Shown: one piece after another, positions 16,840 through 24,971 of the stretch
Numbering within the stretch: the stretch's first letter is position 1
How the letters are laid out: each line of letters begins with the position of its first letter
Assembly (NCBI GenBank): GCA_002389175.1
Contig: DGNZ01000188.1
Span: 1-42,352 of the forward strand
Direction of reading: 5' to 3'
DNA: 42,352 nt
From: Rhodospirillaceae bacterium UBA4479
Lineage (GTDB): Bacteria; Pseudomonadota; Alphaproteobacteria; Rhodospirillales; Casp-alpha2
The notes under the pieces: model-generated
The model's input: the letters and a program-made list of their open reading frames with translations, nothing else
The model's database searches: none
What the model was told of the DNA's origin: nothing
Made by a program: the position numbers and the translations under genes

Positions 16840-18108
16840 GTGGCAGACGTATTAGACAAATCAAAGACTCAGGAGACCATTCTCCTGGATAAGCTGACGC
16901 GGATCGAAGAAAACCCCGCTGGGTACTTTGCCGTGCATATGCATCTGTCCGATTTGCGCCCCAGTAACAGACAGCCACATTTTATAACCATTGCCGCGCG
17001 CGCGTTTGAAAATCTTGTGAACAGCGCCGACGCCGTCATTTATGACATGATGAACCAAGACTTGGTTTTGGTTTGCCATGATGTGTTGGTCGAAGATATC
17101 GATCCATATATTTCAAAAGTTAAAACCTTGTTCAACGAAGACCCGTTGACCCTGGACGAGGATGAATACGAAGATCAGTTTTCGACGTGGTATGATCTTT
17201 CGTCGCGTGAGGATTTTGCGGCGTTTTTATCGGCCATCACAGAGCTTTCGGTTTACGCTGAAAACAAGATCGAAGAGATCAAGAAAACCACCGCTGAACA
17301 AGAAGGCCACGGTTCAGGCGATCCTTTAACGGCTAAGAACTTGGCCGCGATTAACCAAAAGCTACATTCGACGCGTATTGCCGATCTGATCCGCCAACAG
17401 GCCTGTGTCCGGATCGCGCCCGGCAAGGCAGGCGAAATGGTGTTTCACGAGCATTTCATCGCGATGGCTGAACTCAAGGAACGGGTATCACCAGGGATTA
17501 ACCTATTCACCAGTCCTTGGCTTTTCCAGTACCTGACGGAAACGCTTGATAAACGCATGTTGGCGGTGATTGGCCGTAAGAATTTCGCTGACGTCAAAGA
17601 CCCGATCAGCCTAAATCTGAATATTGCGACGGTGTTGTCGCGTGATTTTGCGAACTTCAACAAAGCTGTTGGTGATCACGCGAATAAGCTGGTTATCGAG
17701 TTTCAGATTATCGATATTTTCTCTGATATGAACACGTACGGGTATGCACGTGATATGCTTCAGGATCGGGGGTATCGCGTCCTGGTCGATGGGGTGAATC
17801 CTCTTTCGTTTCAGTTTTTTGATCCTGCGACGTTACGGCCCGATTTCATCAAAGTTGGATGGGGCAAAGAGTTTGAACAGGAAACCGACAACACGACTCG
17901 ATTGACGACGTTCAAACAAACGGTAAAACACGCAGGCCCCGATAGTGTGATCCTGTCCCGTGTGGGCACGGAAAAAGCCGTTAAATGGGGGTTGGCCCTC
18001 GGCATATCCCGGTTCCAGGGGTATTTTATCGACAAGCTGGTGATGGCGATGACGAAATCTCGGGTAAAGCCACGCGCGAAGCCAAGCGCCAAACAGGGTG
18101 CGGCGTAA
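16840..18108 (+). CDS. Protein with degenerate EAL-like domain (paralogue 1)
   Basis: 422-residue protein of unknown function. The N-terminal part (1-150) is a domain shared with the next gene; a helical, charged linker follows (about 150-190). The C-terminal part (about 200-405) follows the order of an EAL phosphodiesterase: FHEHFIAMAELKER near the EAL position, SLNLNIATVLS, VIEFQIIDIFSD, GYRVLVDGV and GISRFQGYFIDK. The EAL triad and the DDFG metal-binding motif are replaced, so c-di-GMP hydrolysis is unlikely and a scaffold or ligand-sensing role is possible. I chose the GTG at 16840 (AAGG five bases upstream) rather than the GTG at 16777, because the resulting start MADVLDKSKTQE aligns with the start of the downstream paralogue. 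Confidence 0.72.
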   Translation: MADVLDKSKTQETILLDKLTRIEENPAGYFAVHMHLSDLRPSNRQPHFITIAARAFENLVNSADAVIYDMMNQDLVLVCHDVLVEDIDPYISKVKTLFNEDPLTLDEDEYEDQFSTWYDLSSREDFAAFLSAITELSVYAENKIEEIKKTTAEQEGHGSGDPLTAKNLAAINQKLHSTRIADLIRQQACVRIAPGKAGEMVFHEHFIAMAELKERVSPGINLFTSPWLFQYLTETLDKRMLAVIGRKNFADVKDPISLNLNIATVLSRDFANFNKAVGDHANKLVIEFQIIDIFSDMNTYGYARDMLQDRGYRVLVDGVNPLSFQFFDPATLRPDFIKVGWGKEFEQETDNTTRLTTFKQTVKHAGPDSVILSRVGTEKAVKWGLALGISRFQGYFIDKLVMAMTKSRVKPRAKPSAKQGAA

Positions 18109-18124
18109 GCCGGGGATGATTTAA

Positions 18125-19414
18125 ATGGCAACAACACCCGACAAGCTTCCGTCACAGGAAAAACTCCTCGTCGATTACATCACGCGACTGGAAAAGCACA
18201 AAGACGGCCGTGGTTTGGTGCATGTGCACCTGTCGCAGTTGCGTCCATTTAATCGTCGCGAACAGCACATCCGCGTCGCATCCGGTCACTTCGAAGGCAT
18301 GGTCTCGGATATGACCGGGCAGTTGTTTACGCTTAAAAATGCCGATTTGTTTTTTGTCTACAAAGACGAGGTCAAACATCAGGTTGAGACGACGCTGCAA
18401 AAAGTACGGTTTTTGTTTAGCGATGATCCACTTGTCGACGAAGAAGGTGTCGACGGTCGTGAGTTTGCGACGTGGTATGACGCCAGCGAACAGTACGAAG
18501 ATATCGTCCAGATTGTCCAAGGTATGGCGGACGCCGAAGAAAAACGCCAAACCGAAGTGCGCAATCGGATGGACGCGCGACAACGGCTTAAAGAAAAACA
18601 AAAAATGGGCGAGCCGCTGACGCCTGCGGTTTTGGCCAAGGTCGAAGACGCCTTATCGCGTGCCGATCTATCGAATTTGGTCCGGCGTCAATTCATCTGC
18701 GAAGTCGATGGAAAAATGGTTCCGGAACTTCTGTTCAGTGAACTGTTTATCTCGATCCAGGATCTGCGCGAAACGATCTTGCCGGGTGTGAATCTGGTTG
18801 CCAATCGGTGGTTGTTCCAGCACCTCACCGAAACCTTGGATCGTCGCGTGCTGTCCATGTTGATGAAAACGGATGCCGTATCGATTTCAGGCGATATCAG
18901 TTTTAATGTGAATGTGAAGACGCTGCTATCGAATCAATTCCAAGTCTTTGACGATAACCTATCGGCGGCACGGCGTGGTGCCATTGTGATCGAACTTCAA
19001 AAAGAAGACATCTTCTCTGATCTGGCTTCATTCTTGTTTGCCCGCGAATTTGTGCAGGCCAAAGGCTATCGGCTGTGTATCGATGGCCTGACGATGGAGA
19101 CATTGTCCGTTATCGATCGTGATCGTTTGGGCACCGACATGGCCAAAATCGTTTGGCATCCGAATCTGGTGGATTCTGGGGACGAAGTTCAGCGCATGAT
19201 CCGACAATTTGTTGAACGTGATGGCGCGGATAAATGGATTCTATGCCGCTGTGATAACCGTGAAGCCATCGACTTTGGTCGGTCGGTTGGCATCAACCGA
19301 TTCCAGGGCCGATTTATCGAAAGCTTGATTGCGGATGACAATCGTCGGCGCGACTTAATGAAACTCAAACGACGGATAGAGCGCAGTTCAGAACCTGCAT
19401 TTGAAGACGAATGA
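18125..19414 (+). CDS. Protein with degenerate EAL-like domain (paralogue 2)
   Basis: 429-residue paralogue of the preceding gene, 16 bases downstream. Both share an N-terminal domain with a VHLSQLRPFNRR-type segment, the Asp/Glu-rich FSDDPLVDEE stretch and a FATWYD motif, then a charged coiled linker and an EAL-like C-terminal half (LLFSELFISIQDL, ISFNVNVKTLLS, VIELQKEDIFSD, GYRLCIDGL, GINRFQGRFIE). Again the residues needed for metal binding and hydrolysis in EAL enzymes are not conserved (IDGLT instead of DDFG). The two may act as a hetero-pair. The last codon overlaps the amidase start (ATGA). Function unknown; the domain call rests on motif order only. Confidence 0.72.
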   Translation: MATTPDKLPSQEKLLVDYITRLEKHKDGRGLVHVHLSQLRPFNRREQHIRVASGHFEGMVSDMTGQLFTLKNADLFFVYKDEVKHQVETTLQKVRFLFSDDPLVDEEGVDGREFATWYDASEQYEDIVQIVQGMADAEEKRQTEVRNRMDARQRLKEKQKMGEPLTPAVLAKVEDALSRADLSNLVRRQFICEVDGKMVPELLFSELFISIQDLRETILPGVNLVANRWLFQHLTETLDRRVLSMLMKTDAVSISGDISFNVNVKTLLSNQFQVFDDNLSAARRGAIVIELQKEDIFSDLASFLFAREFVQAKGYRLCIDGLTMETLSVIDRDRLGTDMAKIVWHPNLVDSGDEVQRMIRQFVERDGADKWILCRCDNREAIDFGRSVGINRFQGRFIESLIADDNRRRDLMKLKRRIERSSEPAFEDE

Positions 19415-20844
19415 CCCCTGATCTTTGTGATTTAAATGCGCATCAGTTGCGTAACATGTTGCGCGCACGCGAAATCTCCGCCGAAGAATTATTGGCGAGC
19501 TGCCTTGTCCGCATCGAAAATGTGAACGGCACCATCAACGCGATCACGGCGATGGATATAGATCGTGCCACGCGCGATGCCGAGACCGCGACCAAAACAC
19601 TTAAGCAGGGCGATGCGCCGCCTTTGACGGGCATTCCTGTTGGGATCAAGGACTTGAACCGGACGGCGGGAATGCGGACCACGTATGGCTCGTTGCTCCA
19701 CAAAGATGAAGTCCCTGAGCATGACGAAGCATTGGTAACACGTCTGCGCGAAGCCGGCGCGATCATCTTGGCAAAGACCAACACACCTGAATTCGGGTCA
19801 GGCTCCAACACCACCAATCGGGTGTTCGGGCCGACGCTTAATCCACATAACCCATTGCGTACGCCGGGTGGATCATCGGGTGGATCTGCCGCTGCGTTGG
19901 CGTCGGGAATGCTGCCCTTGGCGCATGGCAGTGATACGGGGGGAAGTCTCCGGAACCCCGCAACATGGTGCGGGGTGGTTGGTTTCAGGCCGACACCCGG
20001 ATTGGTATCCCGCGAACAACGCAGCTTAGGCTACACCCATTTTAGTGTTCAGGGACCAATGGCACGTAACGTTGATGATATTGGGTTGATGATGACAGGC
20101 TTGGCTGGCGACGATGCGCGCGATGTGCTGTCGGGGCCATGCGATCCCGGGTCGTTTTTAACACTCGATCAAATCGATGTTTCAGACCTCAAAGTTGCTT
20201 GGTCAACTGATTTTGGTGGTACGGTTCCCGTTGATAACGATATCGCGGCGACGTTTAAAAAATCCATTGGCGGCATTCAGCATTTGTTCAAAAGCTGTAA
20301 TGAGGCGCATCCGAATTTCAAAAATGCGCGCGATATTTTTTGGATACTCCGGTGCGTCTACTACGTTGCCAATCACAAGGAGCGCGTGGCCAATCACGCG
20401 GACTTGTTATCGCCGACGATTGTGTCGAACACAAAAGCCGGCTTCGATATGTCGTTGGAAGATGTTGCGTGGGCCGAAAAAGCGTGGGTCGCGCTTTATC
20501 AAGAATTCCAGGAATTCTTTGCAGATATTGATCTTTTTATTGTGCCCGGAAATGCGATCCCGCCATTCTTGGTCACCGAGGGCATCCCCACATCGATCAA
20601 CGGCAGAGAGATGGAAAATTACATGGACCCGTCGTTGGTTCGCTCTGCGCTGACCTTAACGGGGCATCCCGTGATTGCACTGCCGTGTGGCATGGATCAC
20701 GTCGGGATGCCGTTTGGTTTTCAGGTTGTCGGCAAACGCCGTGGTGATCTAAAGCTTTTGCAGGCGGCTGCGGCCATCGAAAAAGAAATCAATCAGATTG
20801 ATGATCTCAAAGTTTCATCACCAGACCTCAGTCCTTATTCGTAA
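19411..20844 (+). CDS. Amidase-signature family hydrolase
   Basis: 477-residue serine amidase. The Ser-cisSer-Lys triad is visible: Lys in PVGIKDLN (near residue 77), the GGSSGGSAAA signature and GSDTGGSLR with the nucleophile serine. The family hydrolyses amide bonds in many small molecules; here it is neither in a gatCAB context nor next to a urea or nitrile gene, so the substrate is unknown. No signal peptide is seen, so it is cytoplasmic. The start codon overlaps the stop of the second EAL-like gene by four bases, implying co-translation with that pair. Its 3' end overlaps the convergent cobT by 17 bases. Confidence 0.92.
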   Translation: MTPDLCDLNAHQLRNMLRAREISAEELLASCLVRIENVNGTINAITAMDIDRATRDAETATKTLKQGDAPPLTGIPVGIKDLNRTAGMRTTYGSLLHKDEVPEHDEALVTRLREAGAIILAKTNTPEFGSGSNTTNRVFGPTLNPHNPLRTPGGSSGGSAAALASGMLPLAHGSDTGGSLRNPATWCGVVGFRPTPGLVSREQRSLGYTHFSVQGPMARNVDDIGLMMTGLAGDDARDVLSGPCDPGSFLTLDQIDVSDLKVAWSTDFGGTVPVDNDIAATFKKSIGGIQHLFKSCNEAHPNFKNARDIFWILRCVYYVANHKERVANHADLLSPTIVSNTKAGFDMSLEDVAWAEKAWVALYQEFQEFFADIDLFIVPGNAIPPFLVTEGIPTSINGREMENYMDPSLVRSALTLTGHPVIALPCGMDHVGMPFGFQVVGKRRGDLKLLQAAAAIEKEINQIDDLKVSSPDLSPYS

Positions 20845-21847
20845 CACCAGCAGTATCAAACGTCGCCATCCCGTTGTGGCACGCAACAGCGGCGCGCACG
20901 ATGGGGATCGCCAACGCAGCCCCAGAAGCCTCGCCCAAGCGCATTCCTAAATTAAGCAGTGGCTGCTTGTTCAGTTTTTTTAATAACAAGTGATGCCCAG
21001 GTTCCGCCGACACATGGGCCGCCAAACAATGATCAAGTGCACCAGCTGCGGCGCATTCTAGGGCAGCCGCAGCAGCACCCGCGACGTATCCATCGATCAG
21101 CACGACTGTATGGTTCATCCGTGCGCGCAATATCGCGCCTGCCATCGCGGCTAATTCGCGACCACCCAGACGACGCAATAAATCAATGGGATCAGATGTC
21201 TCTGATGTATGAAGCTTCACGGCTTCGGCGATGATCTTTGTTTTGTTGGTCAGTGCTTCGTTGGCAACGCCCGTGCCGGGGCCGACCCATTCAGCGGCTT
21301 GGCCGCCAAACAGCGCCATGGCCACAGCGGCAGCAGACGTTGTGTTGGCGATGCCCATTTCGCCGATGGCAAGGATATCAAGATTTTCAGGCACCGCGTC
21401 CCAACCCGCGTTGACCGCTGCCATAAATTCATCTTCTGTCATGGCGGGGCCCGATGTGAAATCCGACGTGGGGTTTTCAAGGTCGAGTGCGATCACATCA
21501 AACGATGCCCCTGCGACCTGGCTAATCTGATTAACGGCAGCGCCCTCGGCTTCGAAGTTTGCGACCATCTGTGCGGTGACTTCGGGTGGGAATGCGGAAA
21601 CGCCACGGCGGGCGACACCGTGGTTCCCGGCGAAAACGCGCACGGCTACCTGATCCACTGTGGGGCCATTGGCACCCTGCCATGCGGCCAGATGCTCTAC
21701 GATATCTTCGAGCCGCCCAAGTGAGCCGGGGGGTTTCGTCAGAACCTGATCACGCGCGCGTACACGATTAACCGCGTCCGCATTAGAACCAGGTAGGGCC
21801 TTTAGGGCATCGGTGACATCAGCAATTGTGGTTGGGCATGAGTCCAT
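20828..21847 (-). CDS. cobT: Nicotinate-nucleotide-dimethylbenzimidazole phosphoribosyltransferase
   Basis: Activates the lower ligand of cobalamin: transfers phosphoribose from nicotinate mononucleotide to dimethylbenzimidazole, giving alpha-ribazole phosphate. The 339-residue length fits. Visible family segments are RDQVLTKPPGSLGRLE near residue 30, FAGNHGVARRGVSAFP, GEMGIANTTSAAA and the C-terminal GMRLGEASGAA with the catalytic glutamate. It is divergent from cobS across 83 bases, so the two lower-ligand genes probably share a control region. Not to be confused with the CobT subunit of the cobalt chelatase, which is unrelated in sequence. Confidence 0.96.
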   Translation of the reverse strand: MDSCPTTIADVTDALKALPGSNADAVNRVRARDQVLTKPPGSLGRLEDIVEHLAAWQGANGPTVDQVAVRVFAGNHGVARRGVSAFPPEVTAQMVANFEAEGAAVNQISQVAGASFDVIALDLENPTSDFTSGPAMTEDEFMAAVNAGWDAVPENLDILAIGEMGIANTTSAAAVAMALFGGQAAEWVGPGTGVANEALTNKTKIIAEAVKLHTSETSDPIDLLRRLGGRELAAMAGAILRARMNHTVVLIDGYVAGAAAAALECAAAGALDHCLAAHVSAEPGHHLLLKKLNKQPLLNLGMRLGEASGAALAIPIVRAAVACHNGMATFDTAGVTNKD

Positions 21848-21930
21848 GGCGCCAGACTATAAGCGTACGAGAACGGTGTTCGAAAGCATAAAACGGTGAC
21901 AGCGCCGACGGGTGACGATAGAACGACTAC
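21848..21930. promoter_or_regulatory. Divergent cobT/cobS promoter region
   Basis: 83 bases between the start codons of two divergent cobalamin genes. On the minus strand TATAGT lies about eight bases before the cobT ATG with a weak -35-like TTCGAA 17 bases further up, which would give a nearly leaderless message. No cobalamin-riboswitch elements are visible in either direction. Confidence 0.35.
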
Positions 21931-22707
21931 ATGCGCTCGAATAGATCATTTGCACCTGTCCGTGATGTCCGAATTGCGACCACATTCTTGACCCGCATCC
22001 CCGTGGGGTGGGTGCAAGGGATGGGCGTCGGCGACTTGTCTAAAGCGGCATGGTCTTTTCCAATCGTGGGTCTGGTTGTAGGTGGTATCGGTGGTGCAGC
22101 GCTGTATGGCGCAGCGGCCTTGGATTTGCACCCCTTGGCATGCGCCTTTATCGGGTTGGCGGTGATGGCATTGATCACCGGCGGCCTGCACGAAGACGGC
22201 TTGGCCGATGTTGCCGATGGGTTTGGTGGCGGCGGCGATAAAACCCGCATCTTAGAGATCATGCGTGATTCGCGTATCGGCAGCTTTGGTGTCTTAGCAC
22301 TCGTCTTTGGTATCGGTATTCGGGCGGCGGCACTTTCAGGCGTGCCGGGACCGGGCTTGGCGTGGGTGACCTTGATTGCCGCAGCCATTCTTTCGCGCGC
22401 GGTACTCCCCATGCTTATGGCGATGATGCCAGCAGCACGCTCTGACGGCCTATCAAAGGGGGCAGGCCAGCCTTCGATGACGGGTGCATTTATCGCGCTG
22501 GCATTGGGTTTGGTTGCACTATTCGCCCTCATGCCTACTAATTTGGCGTTTGTCGCCATCATGGTGGCAATTCCACTTGCGGGCCTTATTGTTCTCTGGG
22601 CTTATCGTCGCCTAGGCGGGCAAACGGGTGACGTTTTGGGTGCCGCCCAGCAAGTTATTGAAATGTCCGTGATTATCGCGGCCGCAGGTTGGAGTTTAAG
22701 TTTCTAG
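21931..22707 (+). CDS. cobS: Adenosylcobinamide-GDP ribazoletransferase (cobalamin synthase)
   Basis: Joins adenosylcobinamide-GDP with alpha-ribazole (phosphate) to complete cobalamin, at the inner membrane. The 258 residues are mostly hydrophobic with about six to seven membrane helices and contain the metal-binding signature GGLHEDGLADVADGFGGGG near residues 88-106, followed by MRDSRIGSFG. The N-terminal FLTRIPVGW is also typical. The start ATG at 21931 is the first in-frame codon after the divergent promoter region. The stop codon abuts the start of the histidine phosphatase gene with no gap. Not the unrelated CobS chelatase subunit. Confidence 0.96.
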   Translation: MRSNRSFAPVRDVRIATTFLTRIPVGWVQGMGVGDLSKAAWSFPIVGLVVGGIGGAALYGAAALDLHPLACAFIGLAVMALITGGLHEDGLADVADGFGGGGDKTRILEIMRDSRIGSFGVLALVFGIGIRAAALSGVPGPGLAWVTLIAAAILSRAVLPMLMAMMPAARSDGLSKGAGQPSMTGAFIALALGLVALFALMPTNLAFVAIMVAIPLAGLIVLWAYRRLGGQTGDVLGAAQQVIEMSVIIAAAGWSLSF

Positions 22708-23349
22708 ATGTCAGATAATGTGACCAGATGGTGGCTTGTCCGCCATGCCCCTGTCGTGGGCGTCGAAGGCAAAATTTACGGTGCAGATGATGTTGAATGT
22801 GATTTATCTGACGCGGCCTCTTTCCAGTCATTGGCGAAGCGATTGCCGGGTGATGCGCCGTGGTTCACATCGCATCTGAGTCGGGCCAAGCTGACGGCGC
22901 AGACGGTTCGTGATGCAGGACTTGCAACATCTGATCCCGTTATTGATGAGCGGTTTGGCGAGCAATCGTTCGGAGATTGGCAGGGCCAAACCTGGGATGG
23001 GATGCGCGCCGCTGATCCTGAGTTCTATGATAATTTTTGGCTCGACCCGGTGCGCAATCGCCCCCCGAATGGCGAGAGCTTTGCCGATCAAATCGCCCGC
23101 GTGGGTGAGGCCATTGATCATTATACCGAACAGCATCCCGGTGGGAATATCGTCTGTGTCTCACATGGTGGGACCATACGTGCAGCGATTTCTCATGCCT
23201 TGGGGCTTGATCCGTTCGCAGGCATGGCCATTACCGTTGGGACGTTATCATTGAGCATTATTGAACATGTGCCGGGCGGATTGCTGCGCGGTAAAGGCAG
23301 CGCTTGGCGGGTCGTGCACGTCAATCGGCCAGCCCGAGATGATCAATGA
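22708..23349 (+). CDS. cobC: Alpha-ribazole phosphatase-like histidine phosphatase
   Basis: Branch-1 histidine phosphatase of 213 residues. The phospho-accepting motif RHAPV is at residues 12-16 (His13), with a second conserved Arg in SHLSRAKLTA, Glu in FGEQSFGDWQG and His in VCVSHGGT. In cobalamin pathways this family removes phosphate from alpha-ribazole-5'-phosphate or from adenosylcobalamin phosphate. The direct junction with cobS (TAG then ATG) and the following cobU make that role very likely. The symbol follows Salmonella usage; in Pseudomonas denitrificans nomenclature cobC is a different enzyme. Confidence 0.88.
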   Translation: MSDNVTRWWLVRHAPVVGVEGKIYGADDVECDLSDAASFQSLAKRLPGDAPWFTSHLSRAKLTAQTVRDAGLATSDPVIDERFGEQSFGDWQGQTWDGMRAADPEFYDNFWLDPVRNRPPNGESFADQIARVGEAIDHYTEQHPGGNIVCVSHGGTIRAAISHALGLDPFAGMAITVGTLSLSIIEHVPGGLLRGKGSAWRVVHVNRPARDDQ

Positions 23350-23377
23350 GAGAAGATCAGTAGAGAGAATCAATGAG
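23342..23377 (+). repeat. Short direct repeat at the cobC/cobU junction
   Basis: ATCAATGAG occurs at 23342-23350 and 23369-23377, 27 bases apart. The first copy holds the cobC stop, the second the cobU start. The purine-rich AGAGAG between them probably serves as ribosome-binding site for cobU. It may be a small local duplication. Confidence 0.4.
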
Positions 23378-23912
23378 CGAGTTAAACTTACCGCATGCGA
23401 CGCTCGTCCTGGGTGGCGCACGATCCGGGAAAAGTAAATACGCCGAAGTCTTGGTCGAAGGCTCTGACGCGACGGGTGGATTGGTCTATGTCGCGACCGC
23501 GCAGGCGTATGATGATGAAATGCGCGACCGTATTTCCATTCATCAGAAACGACGAAATGATCGCTGGTCCACTATGGAAGCGCCACTTGATCTGAATATG
23601 GCGCTTAAATCTGATGCATGTTGTAGCCGGGCGGTGCTGGTTGATTGTCTGACATTGTGGATTACCAACTTGATGACGGCCGGGAAAAATGTGTCGCGTG
23701 AAATCGATGAATTATGCGTAACAATTCCATCGTTGACGGCGCGCGTCGTGTTTGTGTCTAACGAGGTCGGTCAGGGAATTGTACCTGACAATGATATGGC
23801 CCGAGAATTCAGAGATTACGCTGGTATCGCGCATCAACAATTAGCCACCGTTTGCAATCGTGTTGTGTTTGTGACCGCGGGTTTGCCGCAGATTTTGAAG
23901 GACGAAAATTAG
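23373..23912 (+). CDS. cobU: Adenosylcobinamide kinase / adenosylcobinamide-phosphate guanylyltransferase
   Basis: Phosphorylates adenosylcobinamide and then attaches GMP, giving the GDP-activated form used by CobS. The 179-residue protein starts with a P-loop GGARSGKS (residues 14-21), has the YVATAQAYDDEMRDRI and IHQKRR segments (the His is the expected guanylylation site) and VDCLTLWITNL and SNEVGQGIVP, all typical of CobU/CobP. It lies between the phosphatase and cobW, two bases before the cobW ATG, in the same operon. Known as cobP in Pseudomonas denitrificans. Confidence 0.96.
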   Translation: MSELNLPHATLVLGGARSGKSKYAEVLVEGSDATGGLVYVATAQAYDDEMRDRISIHQKRRNDRWSTMEAPLDLNMALKSDACCSRAVLVDCLTLWITNLMTAGKNVSREIDELCVTIPSLTARVVFVSNEVGQGIVPDNDMAREFRDYAGIAHQQLATVCNRVVFVTAGLPQILKDEN

Positions 23913-23913
23913 A

Positions 23914-24936
23914 ATGAAAATCCCTGCAACCGTTATCACTGGTTTCCTAGGCGCCGGAAAAACAACGCTGGTGCGACACATTTTGGCCAACGCGAACGGC
24001 AAACGGATCGCGCTGATCATCAACGAATTTGGTGATGTTGGCGTCGACCGCGAAGTGATCAATGGGTGCGGGTTCGAAGAATGCGCAGACGAAGATGTCA
24101 TGGAACTCGCCAACGGCTGCATTTGTTGCACCGTGGCAGACGACTTCTTGCCGACCATGGCAAAGCTGCTTAATCGCGAAAACCCGCCAGAGCATATCGT
24201 CATCGAAACATCAGGCTTGGCCCTGCCAAAACCATTGGTCAAAGCCTTCAACTGGCCGGAAATCCGCTCAAAGGTCACCGTTGATGGGGTGATTGCCGTC
24301 GTTGATGCGCCAGCCGTCGCCGCTGGTCGGTTCGCCGATGATCCTGACAAAGTTCAGGCGGTCCGCGAAGGGGATGAAAACCTCGACCATCATTCGCCAC
24401 TCGAAGAAGTGTTCGAAGACCAATTGCTCTGTGCCGACTTGGTGCTGTTGAATAAATCGGATTTGCTCAGCGCCGAAGACAGACCAAAAGTCATGGAAGT
24501 TCTGAACCGTGAAATGCGCCCGGGGGCCAAGGTCGTTGAAACGGTAAAGGGTGCGATTGACCTCAAAGTCCTCCTTGCGATGGATGCAGCGGTTGAGGAT
24601 GATCTGGACGCACGCCCATCCCATCACGATGGCGATGACGATCACGATCACGATGATTTCGAAAGCTTCTCGCTGATCATTGGTGATGTCACCGATCCTG
24701 CAGCCCTCGAAGAGAAAATCAAAGCGGTCACCATTGCCCATGATATTTTGCGGGTGAAGGGTTTTGTAAACGTGCCAGGGAAATCAATGCGCCATGTTAT
24801 TCAGGCCGTTGGCCCCCGGGTTGATCGCTACTTTGATCGACCATGGCAGGACGGTGAAAAACCTGGCAGCCATCTTGTCGTCATCGGGCAAACAGGTATG
24901 GACCGGGACGCGATCACAGCCGCATTGAATGCGTAA
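23914..24936 (+). CDS. cobW: CobW, G3E-family GTPase metallochaperone
   Basis: GTP-dependent metal chaperone thought to deliver cobalt to the CobN chelatase. The 340-residue protein has Walker A GFLGAGKTT (residues 10-18), the metal-binding GCICCT motif with Cys69, Cys71 and Cys72, a VIETSGLALPKP switch region and the NKSD guanine-specificity motif. Between the GTPase and C-terminal CobW domain, at about 231-246, is an Asp/His-rich stretch (HHDGDDDHDHDD) suited to bind Co2+ or Zn2+. Placement directly before cobN supports the cobalt role rather than a zinc role of related COG0523 proteins. Confidence 0.96.
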   Translation: MKIPATVITGFLGAGKTTLVRHILANANGKRIALIINEFGDVGVDREVINGCGFEECADEDVMELANGCICCTVADDFLPTMAKLLNRENPPEHIVIETSGLALPKPLVKAFNWPEIRSKVTVDGVIAVVDAPAVAAGRFADDPDKVQAVREGDENLDHHSPLEEVFEDQLLCADLVLLNKSDLLSAEDRPKVMEVLNREMRPGAKVVETVKGAIDLKVLLAMDAAVEDDLDARPSHHDGDDDHDHDDFESFSLIIGDVTDPAALEEKIKAVTIAHDILRVKGFVNVPGKSMRHVIQAVGPRVDRYFDRPWQDGEKPGSHLVVIGQTGMDRDAITAALNA

Positions 24937-24971
24937 CGCGCTGAACACAATCTTATAAAAAGGAAGCCAAC

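Noticed and set aside
20828..21847. Possibility that cobT and cobS here are the AAA+ cobaltochelatase subunits that share these names.
   Set aside because: Their sequences are clearly the phosphoribosyltransferase and the membrane ribazoletransferase; no AAA+ or VWA-type motifs are present.
23342..23377. Direct repeat at the cobC/cobU junction as a mobile-element footprint.
   Set aside because: Only nine bases with no inserted element or inverted ends; more likely a small local duplication.
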